Shown: positions 45,442-53,998, counted from the first letter of the stretch. The stretch is DNA of 64,000 bases from Micromonospora sp. CB01531 (GCF_001905095.1 NZ_LWLS01000116.1:1-64000); one strand, 5' to 3'. Numbers and translations are program-made. The notes: generated by a model from the sequence alone, not told the origin.

Positions 45442-46772
45442 TGGCGGACGCCTTCGCCGACCTGGTCGGGCAGGACGAGGCCGTGGCGACGCTGCGCCAC
45501 GCTGCCGCCTCGGCCGCCGCCCTGCTGCGGGCCGCCGCCGTGCCGGCGGCCCGCCCGGCCGGGCCGGCGACCGGTGCCGGGCCGGGCGGCTCATACGACG
45601 AACTCGACGCGCTCGCCGAGGAGTTCGACGCCGAATCGATCGCCGGTCCGGCGGGCGGACCGGGCGAGGCGGCCGGTGGCGACCCCGGTGCGGGGATGAC
45701 CCACGCCTGGATCTTCACCGGCCCGCCCGGCTCGGGCCGGTCGGTGGCCGCGCGCGCCTTCGCGGCCGCGTTGCAGTGCGTGCACGGCACCGGCTGCGGC
45801 GAGTGTCCCGGCTGCCACACGACGCTGGCCGGCACCCATGCCGACGTCCGGCTGGTGGTGCCCGAGGGGCTGTCCATCGGCGTCGGCGAGATGCGCGCCC
45901 TGGTGCTCCGGGCGGCCAGCACGCCGTCCGGCGGGCGGTGGCAGATCGTCATCATCGAGGATGCCGACCGGCTCACCGAGGCGGCCGGCAACGCGCTGCT
46001 CAAGGCGGTCGAGGAGCCGCCGCCACGGACCGTGTTCCTGCTCTGCGCCCCGTCCACCCACCCGGACGACATCTCCGTGACCATCCGGTCCCGGTGCCGG
46101 GTCGTACCGCTGCGCCAGCCGGCGGCCGGCGCGGTGGCCGAGGTCCTCGTACGCCGGGACGGCATCGCGCCCGACGTGGCCGAGTGGGCGGCGGCGGCCG
46201 CGCAGGGGCACGTGGGCCGGGCCCGGCGGCTGGCCCGTGACCCGGAGGCCCGGCAGCGCCGCGACGCGGTGCTCGCCGTGCCGCGCCGGCTGACCGGGGT
46301 GGGTGCGGCGTTCGACGCCGCGTCCGCGCTGATCGAGGCGGCCGAGGCGGAGGCCGCGGCGGCGGTCGCCGAGATCGACGAGGCGGAACGGGCCGCACTG
46401 CAGACCGCGCTCGGGGCGGGCGGCACCGGCCGGGGCGCGGCGGGGGCCATGCGGGGTGCCGCCGGCCAGCTCAAGGACCTGGAGAAGCGGCAGAAGTCGC
46501 GGGCCACCCGGGCCCAGCGCGACGCGCTCGACCGGGCGCTGGTGGACCTGGCCGGCTTCTATCGCGACGCACTCGCCGTGGCGCTGCGGGCACCGGTCGC
46601 CCCGGTGCACACCGACACCGCCGCGCTGGCCGAGGCCGGCGCGCAGAAGTGGGACGCCGAGGGGGCGCTGCGCCGGCTGGAGGCCGTGCTGGAGTGCCGG
46701 GCGGCGATCGAGGCGAACGTCAAGCCGCGGATCGCGGTGGAGGCGATGATGCTCGCCCTCTGGAAGGGCTAG
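45441..46772 (+). CDS. holB: DNA polymerase III delta-prime subunit
   Basis: A 443-residue clamp-loader AAA+ protein. It starts at ATG 45441 overlapping the tmk stop (TGATG). After an early LVGQDEAVATL it has a Pro/Ala/Gly-rich insertion, then Walker A FTGPPGSGRSVAAR. A zinc module is seen in CVHGTGCGECPGC, followed by VIIEDADRLTEAAGNALLK (Walker B) and sensor 1 region TIRSRCRVVPLR. With tmk upstream it follows the order seen in Streptomyces. The replicative role is well founded. Confidence 0.93.
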   Translation: MADAFADLVGQDEAVATLRHAAASAAALLRAAAVPAARPAGPATGAGPGGSYDELDALAEEFDAESIAGPAGGPGEAAGGDPGAGMTHAWIFTGPPGSGRSVAARAFAAALQCVHGTGCGECPGCHTTLAGTHADVRLVVPEGLSIGVGEMRALVLRAASTPSGGRWQIVIIEDADRLTEAAGNALLKAVEEPPPRTVFLLCAPSTHPDDISVTIRSRCRVVPLRQPAAGAVAEVLVRRDGIAPDVAEWAAAAAQGHVGRARRLARDPEARQRRDAVLAVPRRLTGVGAAFDAASALIEAAEAEAAAAVAEIDEAERAALQTALGAGGTGRGAAGAMRGAAGQLKDLEKRQKSRATRAQRDALDRALVDLAGFYRDALAVALRAPVAPVHTDTAALAEAGAQKWDAEGALRRLEAVLECRAAIEANVKPRIAVEAMMLALWKG

Positions 46773-46893
46773 GCGAGCTTTCCGGCGCTGTCCACAGGGC
46801 ATCGACAGGCGCGATTGACGTGCGGTACGGTCCGGTGTGCCGTGGTGACGGTGGCGGCACGCTCAGTGAGGGCCAGCCGGGAGGAGTCCACCG

Positions 46894-47223
46894 ATGCCAC
46901 GGGGCGAGGTCGACGAGGCCTGGATCGAGGAAGCGGTCCGGCGCTACCGGCGCATCGAGACCCTCCAGGCCGAGTTCGACCAGGCGGTGGCGACGGTCGA
47001 GGTCACCGTCCGCTCGCCCGACGGGCTGGTCGAGGTGGTGGTGACCGCCGGTGGACGGATCACCGGCGTGCGCTTCCTCGGCCCGCTGCACCAGCGCAAC
47101 CCCCGGGACGTCGCCGGCTCGGTGCAGGCCGCGGTCACCACCGCCGCCGACGCCGCGCAGTGGGCCCGGGAGAAGCTGCACAACGAGACCTTCGCGGCGT
47201 ACCGGCCGCTGGCGGGAGCCTGA
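46894..47223 (+). CDS. YbaB/EbfC-like DNA-binding family protein
   Basis: A 109-residue protein. A coiled start (WIEEAVRRYRRIETLQAEFDQ) is followed by a beta part (VEVVVTAGGRITGVRFLG) and a closing helix (VQAAVTTAADAAQWAREKL). This is the YbaB tweezer arrangement. Unlike the recombination-linked YbaB beside dnaX, this version is found in type VII-associated gene sets in actinomycetes. Its stop is one base before the next gene. ATG 46894 follows GGGAGGAG. Confidence 0.75.
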   Translation: MPRGEVDEAWIEEAVRRYRRIETLQAEFDQAVATVEVTVRSPDGLVEVVVTAGGRITGVRFLGPLHQRNPRDVAGSVQAAVTTAADAAQWAREKLHNETFAAYRPLAGA

Positions 47224-47224
47224 C

Positions 47225-47530
47225 ATGGACACCCTGCACGCCCTGGCCGCCCGCCTGGAGGAGGCCAGCGCCACCCTCGCCACCCTGGCCCGCACCGTGA
47301 CCGCGACCGACCCGCCGCACCCCGCCTTCGGCGCGCACGCCGAGGGCCGGCCCGGCGAGATCGGTCGGGCCCTGCACCGGCAGTGGACCGGCGCCACCGG
47401 CGACCGGGCCCGCGAGGCGGGCGCCGCCGCGACGCGGCTGTCCGCCGCCGCGGCCGCGCTGCGCAGCGCCGCCGGCCGGTACGCGGCCACCGACGAGTCC
47501 GCCGGGTGCCGGCTCCGCCGGGAGGCGTGA
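47225..47530 (+). CDS. WXG100-like helical protein
   Basis: A 101-residue helical protein with RQWTGATGDRAREAG at mid-length, a W-x-G hairpin like those of type VII substrates. The first helix is LHALAARLEEASATLATLA. It lies directly between the YbaB-like gene and a larger W-x-G protein, with one-base and TGATG spacing, so all three are co-translated. It is probably a type VII-related protein, but no C-terminal export signal is clear. Confidence 0.65.
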   Translation: MDTLHALAARLEEASATLATLARTVTATDPPHPAFGAHAEGRPGEIGRALHRQWTGATGDRAREAGAAATRLSAAAAALRSAAGRYAATDESAGCRLRREA

Positions 47531-48291
47531 TGGATGCCCTGGACCGTCTCGCCGAGCCGGGCCTCGATCTGCTGGCCCGGGTCGACGCGCTGCTCGCCGG
47601 CGGCGCACCCGAGGGGCACCCGCTCTGGCCGCTGCTGCGCCGCATGCAGGTGCTCCCCGGCGCGGCCGTGCGCGAGTTCCTTGAGCTGCATCCGGCGCCG
47701 TTGGCCGACGCCGGTCACGCTGTACGCCGGCTCGTCCGGGGATACGACGACGCCTCCGCGCTGCTCGCCGACCCGGTCGCCTGGTCCGGGCCGGCCGCCG
47801 CGGCGTACGACGAGGCCCGCGGCGCCCTGCTCCGCCACCTCGACGAGGGGCCGGAGAGCCTGGTCGGGCGGCTGGAGTCGACTGCCGGATACGCCGACGC
47901 GCTGGCCGACTGGGTGGAGGGGAGCCGACTCGCCCTGGCCCGGGCCCTGGCCGACGTGCTGCGCTCCACCGAGGCGGTCACCGTGCACGCCGCCGGGCGG
48001 CCGGGTGCGGACGGCGGGCCGACCGGGGCACTGGCGGCGGCGGAGATCGCGGTTCGGGTGCTGGGTGTGCTCGGGGTGGCGTACGACGGCGCGGAGACGC
48101 TGCTGCGCCAGTGGGCGCCGAGCCTGGCCGAGACGACCTGGCGGGAGCGGGTGTTCGGGGGGCCCCGCTACGGCGGCATCGGTGGGCTGTCCACCCGGCT
48201 CAAGCGGCTGCACCCGGACGCACCGCCCGGATCGGCCACTGAGCGAGCGAAGCGAGCGAATCAGCAGGCTCAGTACGATGGTGCGCACTGA
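47530..48291 (+). CDS. Type VII-associated helical protein
   Basis: A 253-residue helical protein beginning MDALDRLAEPGLDLLARVD. The central VAWSGPAAAAYDEARGALL has the W-x-G turn seen in WXG proteins. It overlaps the previous gene by one base. The tail is charged and variable (SATERAKRANQQAQ). No catalytic motif is visible. It may be a large partner of the small W-x-G protein upstream. Confidence 0.6.
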   Translation: MDALDRLAEPGLDLLARVDALLAGGAPEGHPLWPLLRRMQVLPGAAVREFLELHPAPLADAGHAVRRLVRGYDDASALLADPVAWSGPAAAAYDEARGALLRHLDEGPESLVGRLESTAGYADALADWVEGSRLALARALADVLRSTEAVTVHAAGRPGADGGPTGALAAAEIAVRVLGVLGVAYDGAETLLRQWAPSLAETTWRERVFGGPRYGGIGGLSTRLKRLHPDAPPGSATERAKRANQQAQYDGAH

Positions 48292-48625
48292 CCGACGCGG
48301 CCGGGGCTCGGGCCGTTCGGCGGAGCGGAGTGCTGGCATGAGCCCCCGGCGCAAGCCCACGGCGCCGCGCGCCGTACCGGCCGTGGCCGGGCTCCGGCGG
48401 CGACGCCGTGGCTTCCCCTGCACCCCCCGCAGGTCTGTCTTCACTCAACGCGGTCGGTCGCCGTTTGTCCTCCGGTGGCCTCATCTTTCAGCCGTCCGGG
48501 CGAGGATCAACCACACAGCGGGTTGGCCCCGGCTCGGTCGAGCCGACAATGGATCGCTGCGCCGGGTGACCGGACGGCGACGGCTGGGCGGCCGGCAGAC
48601 CGCACGGCGTCGTAGGGTGGTGGCC
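48292..48625. other. Intergenic region before the PSP1-domain gene
   Basis: No credible gene is seen in these 334 bases. TTGGCC (48523-48528) and GACAAT (48545-48550), 16 bases apart, form a possible promoter for the following gene. Confidence 0.4.
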
Positions 48626-49465
48626 ATGGGCATGCTCTGCGCGGTCAGTTTCAACCGGTACGGGCGCCTCTATTACCTTGACCCGGGCGAGCTGCGCCCG
48701 CAGGTGGGCGACAAGGTGCTGGTGCCCACCGACGAGGGGCCCGAGGTGGCCGAGTGCGTCTGGGCCGCGCAGTGGGTCGACGAGGACACCGCCGGTGCGC
48801 CCAAGCTGGCCGGGCTGGCCCAGGACGAGGACCTGCGCCGCGACGAGCTGCTGCGCCGGCGCAAGGCGGACGCCAAGGTGGCCGCCAAGCGGCTCATCCG
48901 GGAGCACGGGCTGCCGATGAAGGTGGTGGCCGTCGACCACGTGTTCGGTACGCCGGACACCGGCAGTGACCGGACCACCGTCTACTTCACCGCGCCGCAC
49001 CGGGTCGACTTCCGTTCGCTGGTGCGCGACCTGGGGGCGACGCTGCACTGCCGGGTCGAGCTGCGGCAGCTCTCCGCCCGCGACTCGGCGCGCGTCCAGG
49101 GCGGGATCGGCTCCTGCGGTCGGGATCTGTGCTGCGCCACCTTCCTCACCGACTTCGAGCCGGTGACCATCCGGATGGCGAAGGACCAGGATCTCCCGCT
49201 CAACCCGCTGCGGATCTCCGGCGCGTGCGGCCGGCTGATGTGCTGCCTCAAGTACGAGCATCCGCTCTACCAGCGGTTCCAGGAGTCCGCCCCGTCGATC
49301 GGCACCCGGGTCTCCACGCCGGAGGGGGACGGCAAGGTGGTCGGCCACAGCGTCCCGCGGGACTCGGTCACCGTCCGCCTGGACGCGGACGGCTCCCGCT
49401 GCTCGTGCAGCCGCGCCTCCGTCTGTGCCCCCCGCCAGGCCCACGACCAGCACTACACCCCCTGA
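48626..49465 (+). CDS. PSP1-domain protein, RicT/YaaT-like
   Basis: A 279-residue protein. PSP1 motifs are visible: VSFNRYGRLYYLDPG, VGDKVLVPTDEGPEVAECV and MKVVAVDHVFGTPD. The core RLMCCLKYEHPLYQ and RDLCCATFLTDFEPVTIRM hold Cys pairs that in RicT bind iron-sulfur clusters. RicT is part of a complex guiding RNA maturation in Bacillus; in actinomycetes its role is not settled. The C-terminus adds a Cys-containing tail (RCSCSRASVCAPRQ). ATG 48626 is used; a GTG two codons earlier is possible. Confidence 0.85.
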   Translation: MGMLCAVSFNRYGRLYYLDPGELRPQVGDKVLVPTDEGPEVAECVWAAQWVDEDTAGAPKLAGLAQDEDLRRDELLRRRKADAKVAAKRLIREHGLPMKVVAVDHVFGTPDTGSDRTTVYFTAPHRVDFRSLVRDLGATLHCRVELRQLSARDSARVQGGIGSCGRDLCCATFLTDFEPVTIRMAKDQDLPLNPLRISGACGRLMCCLKYEHPLYQRFQESAPSIGTRVSTPEGDGKVVGHSVPRDSVTVRLDADGSRCSCSRASVCAPRQAHDQHYTP

Positions 49466-49483
49466 CCCTGCTGCCTGGCCCCT

Positions 49484-49544
49484 GTTGATCATGAGGTTAG
49501 CGGCGAAGTCGATCTCTTTCAGCGCCGCCAACCTCATGATCAAC
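49484..49544. repeat. Long inverted repeat between convergent genes
   Basis: Arms 49484-49505 (GTTGATCATGAGGTTAGCGG...) and 49523-49544 match at 21 of 22 positions around a 17-base loop. It lies between the convergent stops of the PSP1 gene and the phosphoesterase gene. Its AT-richer sequence suggests a dispersed intergenic element. Confidence 0.7.
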
Positions 49545-49563
49545 GCCGCTGGGCGATGGGTAG

Positions 49564-51300
49564 TCAGCGGAGGACGATGGGGGGTTCGGCCAGGCGGGGG
49601 GGCAGCGGGGCCTGGGGGGTCAGCCAGGAGGCGGTGGCGGACTGGTCCGGGTTCAGCTGCCAGGCGTGGCAGACCTTGTCCACGGCGATCGGGTAGATGG
49701 TCAGCGTGCCGTCCGGGTCGATCCGGAACCGGAGGAACGCTTTCGAGTCCTCGATGCCCTGGCCGGCGAAGAGTTCGTTGACGTTCACCCCGAACGACCC
49801 GGCCACCAGCAGGTAGAGCGCCACCAACTGGCTGGCGACCAGCCCGATCACCGGCCCGTACAGGACGGCCGCCGCGACCACCGGCAGCGGCCACGGCCAG
49901 TCGTAGAAGGGCAGCTTCAGCCAGAGCCAGGTGCCGCCGGCGGCCAGCGCGACGTGGGCGAGCCCGTGGCTCACGCCGAGGATCCAGTGCCGGGCGTGCC
50001 GTTTCCCACCGGCGCTCGGTGGCTTCGCGAAGAACGCCGCGCTGAGCATGGTCACCACCAGCATGATCACCAGCGGGACGCTGAGCAGCCGCTGCTCGGT
50101 CGTGCCCACCTGGTTCGCCGTCACCCCGGCCATCGCCAGCATGAGCAGGGTGTGCAGCGTACCGAGCAGGGTCGCAAAGCCCGGGTTGCGGAACGGCAGG
50201 CGGGCGAAGATGCCCCAGCCGTAGCGCCGGGAGCGGGCCTTCTCCGGGTAGCGGGCCGCCAGGTCGTACTCGCGGGTGCGGCTGGCGCGGCGGGACAGCG
50301 TGTCCCGCGGCGGCACCTCAAGCCGCTCGGGAAGCATGTGCGTGGGGTAGAGGTAGGCGCCGCCGGACCCGCAGGTGATGAGCTGCCGATCCGGGCCGGT
50401 GTAGCGGGCGTAGTGGTGCAGGTCGCCGGAGATCAGCAGCCGCACCTGCGCCCCCGTGGGGGCGATGATCGTACGGATGAAGTAGTCGATCGAGTCGTAC
50501 GCCGTGGGATGGTCCGCGGCCTTGACCCAGGTGGGCGCCGGGACCGCCAGGATCACCTTCGACCGCGGGGTGAGCTTCCGAGCGACCTCGTCGAAGTAGG
50601 TGAGCTGCGGGTCGTCCAGGTACGACCCGGACTGGTCGTCGATGCCGAGCAGCCACCAGTCGGCGGGTAGCTCCACGGCGAAGTACGAGCGGGACTGACC
50701 GGTGCCCCAGCCGGCGAAGTGCCGGTCCCGGGTCCGGACGAACAGCCGCAGGAAGGCGGTCAGGCCGTCGTACCAGTCGTGGTTTCCGGGGACCGCGAAG
50801 AGCGTCGGCCGCTCGGGCGGCGCCAGCGGCAGGGCGGCCTGATACGGCCCCTTGCACCGGTCCTCGTACGCCTCGTAGGCCGCCGACGGGTAGACTTGGT
50901 CGCCCCCCATCACCAGGGTCTGTGCCCGCGACAGCCGGTGCCCGTCGACCTCCAGCTCCGGCTGGGCGAGCAGGTACGCCACCGAATACGTCGCGTCGAA
51001 GCCGTCACCCAGGTCGGCCACGTAATCCAGCCAGAGCCCGCCGTCCGGCCCGACCTGCCGGAACGTGCCGTCGTCGAACGCGTTCTGCAACTCCCGCTTG
51101 TCCAGGTACGCCCCGAACAGCATCGCCAGCAGGGTACGCAGGCCGGTGCTGATCAGCAGCAGCGGCGCCAGCCACGGGACGGGCTTGCGCGGGGTGAACC
51201 CCAGCTCCAGCGGGTCGAGGCTGCGCGGGCGGCGGGTCGCCCGCTCGCCGGGATGAGCTTCGGGGAGCGGCGGCTGCGGCGGTACCTGATCATCGCTCAC
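49564..51300 (-). CDS. Membrane-associated metallophosphoesterase
   Basis: A 578-residue protein. A first membrane segment (VPWLAPLLLISTGLRTLLAML) precedes a calcineurin-like phosphoesterase domain with metal-site motifs YVADLGDGFD, LVMGGDQVYP, VPGNHDWYDG and LLISGDLHHYARY. After about residue 370 there are four or five more helices (GTLHTLLMLAMAGVTA, VPLVIMLVVTMLSAAFFA, VVAAAVLYGPVIGLVAS). The substrate is unknown; all metal ligands seem present, so it is probably active. GTG start at 51300. It is divergent from tRNA-Thr. Confidence 0.85.
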   Translation of the reverse strand: MSDDQVPPQPPLPEAHPGERATRRPRSLDPLELGFTPRKPVPWLAPLLLISTGLRTLLAMLFGAYLDKRELQNAFDDGTFRQVGPDGGLWLDYVADLGDGFDATYSVAYLLAQPELEVDGHRLSRAQTLVMGGDQVYPSAAYEAYEDRCKGPYQAALPLAPPERPTLFAVPGNHDWYDGLTAFLRLFVRTRDRHFAGWGTGQSRSYFAVELPADWWLLGIDDQSGSYLDDPQLTYFDEVARKLTPRSKVILAVPAPTWVKAADHPTAYDSIDYFIRTIIAPTGAQVRLLISGDLHHYARYTGPDRQLITCGSGGAYLYPTHMLPERLEVPPRDTLSRRASRTREYDLAARYPEKARSRRYGWGIFARLPFRNPGFATLLGTLHTLLMLAMAGVTANQVGTTEQRLLSVPLVIMLVVTMLSAAFFAKPPSAGGKRHARHWILGVSHGLAHVALAAGGTWLWLKLPFYDWPWPLPVVAAAVLYGPVIGLVASQLVALYLLVAGSFGVNVNELFAGQGIEDSKAFLRFRIDPDGTLTIYPIAVDKVCHAWQLNPDQSATASWLTPQAPLPPRLAEPPIVLR

Positions 51301-51434
51301 CGCCGCAGGGTAGTCCCGCCCGGGTGCGAGCGCTGTCCGGCGAACGACCGAACTTCTCCTCGATGACCGGTTCGGCGAGAGAGGGGATCCCGTTCGGCTC
51401 CGGGTCGGGGTGTGCCGTACACTTGACGATCGTT

Positions 51435-51511
51435 GCCGCCTTAGCTCAGTCGGCTAGAGCGACGCACTCGTAATGCGTAGGTCGACGGTTCGATTCCGTC
51501 AGGCGGCTCCA
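51435..51511 (+). tRNA. tRNA-Thr (anticodon CGT), integration site
   Basis: A full cloverleaf with encoded CCA. The acceptor stem is GCCGCCT/AGGCGGC, and the D arm is GCTC/GAGC. The anticodon stem ACGCA/TGCGT surrounds loop CTCGTAA, giving anticodon CGT for ACG codons. The T arm is GACGG-TTCGATT-CCGTC. The 3' end faces the integrase gene, so this is the attachment gene of the element to the right; the tRNA is left intact. Confidence 0.95.
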
Positions 51512-51577
51512 CCAACGGGGAAGGCCCCGTGACCAGGCGAAACGCCAAGGTCGCGGGGCCTTCTTCATGCCCGTTGG
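51512..51577. terminator. Nested hairpin between tRNA-Thr and integrase
   Basis: Outer arms CCAACGGG/CCCGTTGG (51512-51577) enclose AAGGCCCCG/CGGGGCCTT and an inner GGCG-AAA-CGCC. It starts immediately after the tRNA CCA and can end transcripts from the tRNA and from the integrase. Confidence 0.7.
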
Positions 51578-51580
51578 AGA

Positions 51581-53065
51581 TCAGCTCTGAGGCGGTTGGG
51601 TTGCGCTCTTGGGTTGCAGTAGCGCCGCCAGGTTGCCGTCCATCAGCGCGGAGACGGCCCGGTCCATGGCCTCCCGCTGCGTCTTCTTCGCCACGTCGAC
51701 GTAGATCCGAGTGGTCTTGATGTCGGTGTGGCCGAGGACCTCCTGGACCACGCTGATGTCGGCGCCGCTCGCCACGAGCATGGTGCCGGCCGTGTGCCGG
51801 GCCGCGTGGAGCTTCGCGTCGTCGACGCCCGCGCGGCGGAGCAGCTCCTCCCACGCCTTGTGATCCTGCCCCGCGTCGATCGGCCTCCCCCATGGCGTGG
51901 TGAACACGAGCTCCTTCGGCGTCCACTTCAGCCCGAGGAGCTCGAACTCCTGCTGCTGCTTCTCCCGCCGCCTGCGGAGCAGCTCGACGAGCACGGCTGG
52001 CAGGGCGACCGGGCGGACGGATTCCTCGGTCTTCAGGTCCACCTCCTGGAGCCCGCCACCGACGCGCTGAGGGCACCGGCGGGCGTGCTCGATGCAGCCG
52101 GGCGGGCACAGCGGCGGGCAGGCCCGGGTGTGGCGGTTGCAGCCGTCCCCTGGGCGCCGGTGGGGGCAGAGGTGCGGCCGCGCGCGGCACGCTGCCGGGT
52201 CCTTGCAGCCGTGTACCCACGGCGGCCGGCACGGCTCGACCCGATGCTTCCCCTCGGTGCACTTCACCGGGTCGTCGCAGCCGTGCTGCCACGCCCGCCG
52301 CTGGAGCTGGGTCTCCAGCTCGAAGTACGGTTCCTCGCCCGCTGGCGGGTCGAGGTGTACTCGGGGCCACCGCAGCCCGAGCGTCTCGCCCTGCCGCGGC
52401 CCGGCGAGCAGGCCGAGAAGCCACCGCGCAGCCATGTCGTCGTTCAGCGCCATCTTGATGACGGCCTCCGTCTCGGCGATGGTCAGCGCGGCGACCTTCC
52501 GCCGGCGGTAGCTGGGCGGCTCGATCAGGCTAGCCACGTTCCTCGACGCCTTGCCCCGCCGAACGGCCGCTTTGAAGGCCACGCTGAGCATCCGGTGGGT
52601 CTTGTGGATCGTGCCCTGCGACACCGTCGGCGCCCGGTCCGCGCCGCGGCTGCCGCGCACGATCTTTGTGGCGGCCATCGCCGTGTACATCGCTTCGAGG
52701 TGTTCCGGCTCCAGGCGGCGGCGGGTTCCGTCGAGCTTCCACCCGCCGATGTGCGGGATGACGTAGTTGTTGATCAGCCCTCGGTAGGCGGTGTAGGTGC
52801 CGTAGGCGCGACGCGGCTTGATCACATGCTCCAGCCAGTGCGTCATCCACTGCTCGACGGTCTCGATCTTCTGCGGCACGCCGTGCCCGCGCTTCGTCCG
52901 GTCGAGGAGTTCGTCGACCTTCGCGGCCACCTCGGTGGCGGTCCGGCCCTTGCGGTGCTTGCGGTCCGGCTTGCCGTTCGGCTTGGTGCCGATGGTCACC
53001 CAGCAGTGGTACAGCCCGTCGCTGCCCAGGTAGATCGCGGGCCGGCGGTTGGGCTGTCGGGGCAT
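51581..53065 (-). CDS. int: Tyrosine-recombinase integrase with Cys/His-rich insertion
   Basis: A 494-residue site-specific recombinase. The N-terminal arm- and core-binding parts include WMTHWLEHVIKPRRAYGTY. Catalytic residues are visible: Arg in LLAGPRQGETLGLRW, Lys in DLKTEESVRPV, HxxR in LHAARHTAGTML, and His and Tyr in VLGHTDIKTTRIYVDV. Between the Arg and Lys motifs (about residues 255-335) is an insertion with repeated HGCxDPxxC units and a later CPPLCPPGC, a likely zinc-binding module. AAGGAG inside the end of the upstream repressor gene serves ATG 53063-53065, so the two are coupled. It would integrate the element at tRNA-Thr. Confidence 0.93.
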   Translation of the reverse strand: MPRQPNRRPAIYLGSDGLYHCWVTIGTKPNGKPDRKHRKGRTATEVAAKVDELLDRTKRGHGVPQKIETVEQWMTHWLEHVIKPRRAYGTYTAYRGLINNYVIPHIGGWKLDGTRRRLEPEHLEAMYTAMAATKIVRGSRGADRAPTVSQGTIHKTHRMLSVAFKAAVRRGKASRNVASLIEPPSYRRRKVAALTIAETEAVIKMALNDDMAARWLLGLLAGPRQGETLGLRWPRVHLDPPAGEEPYFELETQLQRRAWQHGCDDPVKCTEGKHRVEPCRPPWVHGCKDPAACRARPHLCPHRRPGDGCNRHTRACPPLCPPGCIEHARRCPQRVGGGLQEVDLKTEESVRPVALPAVLVELLRRRREKQQQEFELLGLKWTPKELVFTTPWGRPIDAGQDHKAWEELLRRAGVDDAKLHAARHTAGTMLVASGADISVVQEVLGHTDIKTTRIYVDVAKKTQREAMDRAVSALMDGNLAALLQPKSATQPPQS

Positions 53066-53072
53066 GGGCGCA

Positions 53073-53486
53073 TCACTCCTTGGCGAGGTGCCTCAACGTC
53101 GCGCGGATGATCGTCTTCTGCTCGGTAGGCACGTTGGGGTCAGTGAGCTTCCGCATGATCGCGCGGATGTCCGGGTCGACGGTCGGGTCCGGGGCGGTCG
53201 GCTGCCGGGAGTCGTCCCAGCCGAGGATCTGCCCGGCGGTGGTCACGGGGATGCCGAGGCCTCTGCAGAACGCCTGGACCTGCCGGCGCTGGGGTGACTC
53301 GACCTCGGCGCGGCGCCAACGGTAGATGGTGGAGCGGCCTACCTTGGCGTCCGGGTCGGCTTCCTTGATGGCCGCCTCGACGTCCTCAATGGACATCCCC
53401 CGCTCGCGGGCGCTTGCCAGCTCACGCCGGATGAACTGCGCGAATAGGCGGACCCGTGGGTCGTTGCTGGGCTGCGGCGGCGGCAC
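53073..53486 (-). CDS. Phage-type HTH transcriptional regulator (repressor candidate)
   Basis: A 137-residue regulator. SIEDVEAAIKEADPDAKVGR followed by STIYRWRRAEVESP is a helix-turn-helix (about residues 31-65). The C-terminal part (TDPNVPTEQKTIIRATLRHL) is charged. I prefer GTG 53484-53486 because codons upstream to 53612 have unusually low GC at third positions and look non-coding. TATGGT just upstream may be a -10 box of a leaderless transcript. It is coupled to the integrase and divergent from the excisionase-like gene, the usual place for an immunity repressor. Confidence 0.65.
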   Translation of the reverse strand: MPPPQPSNDPRVRLFAQFIRRELASARERGMSIEDVEAAIKEADPDAKVGRSTIYRWRRAEVESPQRRQVQAFCRGLGIPVTTAGQILGWDDSRQPTAPDPTVDPDIRAIMRKLTDPNVPTEQKTIIRATLRHLAKE

Positions 53487-53659
53487 GCCCCCACCATAGG
53501 TGCCGGATTCGGTACCCGTTTGCCGAGCGTGGCTCGATTGCCATTCCCGGCTCCGGCGGGCGACACGTGTCTGTGGGGTGAAGACACGCTCGTCTATGAC
53601 CGTCATGGCCACAGCGTAGGGCTATGAGCGCCGCCAGAGAGTGTCCGAAAGTACTAGCG

Positions 53660-53698
53660 TTGCCATAGTTGGCAATAGCGCAACATGCCTGCTAACTT
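53660..53698 (+). promoter_or_regulatory. Rightward early promoter with overlapping operator
   Basis: TTGGCA (53669-53674) and TAACTT (53693-53698) with 18 bases between them form a good promoter. It places the transcript start at or very near the ATG at 53706, so the mRNA would be leaderless. The palindrome TTGCCA-TAGT-TGGCAA (53660-53675) overlaps the -35 box and is a natural repressor site. Confidence 0.6.
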
Positions 53699-53705
53699 CA
53701 GTGCC

Positions 53706-53990
53706 ATGAACGGCAATCAGGGAGCCGAGGGCGGCACCAGACCGCAACTCGTCATCCAGACCCCACCCCGTGTGCTGCGCCTCCCGGCCGCCGGCCAGTT
53801 CCTCGGCGGCATCAATCGGCAGACCGTCGCTCGGCTGATCCGTGAGGGCGAGCTGGAGGCGGTCTACATCGGTGGCACCCGCATGGTCTGCCGCCTGTCC
53901 TGCGAGGCGTACGTCGAGCGGCAGAAGAAGAAGGCAAAGGCCGAGGCCGCTCGGCAGGACAGCGACGCCGGCGTGCTGGCCGCTGCCTGA
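53706..53990 (+). CDS. Excisionase-like helix-turn-helix protein
   Basis: A 94-residue basic protein. PAAGQFLGGINRQTVARLI (about residues 25-43), followed by REGELEAVYIGGTRMVCR, matches the MerR-like winged helix of excisionase-family proteins (HTH_17). The tail is Lys/Ala-rich. The start is ATG 53706, seven bases after a -10 box; ATG 53685 would lie within the promoter. It may direct excision with the integrase or control the early genes. Confidence 0.72.
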   Translation: MNGNQGAEGGTRPQLVIQTPPRVLRLPAAGQFLGGINRQTVARLIREGELEAVYIGGTRMVCRLSCEAYVERQKKKAKAEAARQDSDAGVLAAA

Positions 53991-53998
53991 ACGAACGA

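Noticed and set aside
53487..53612. N-terminal extension of the repressor gene
   Set aside because: Third-position GC is much lower than in the rest of the gene and a -10-like TATGGT lies just before GTG 53486.
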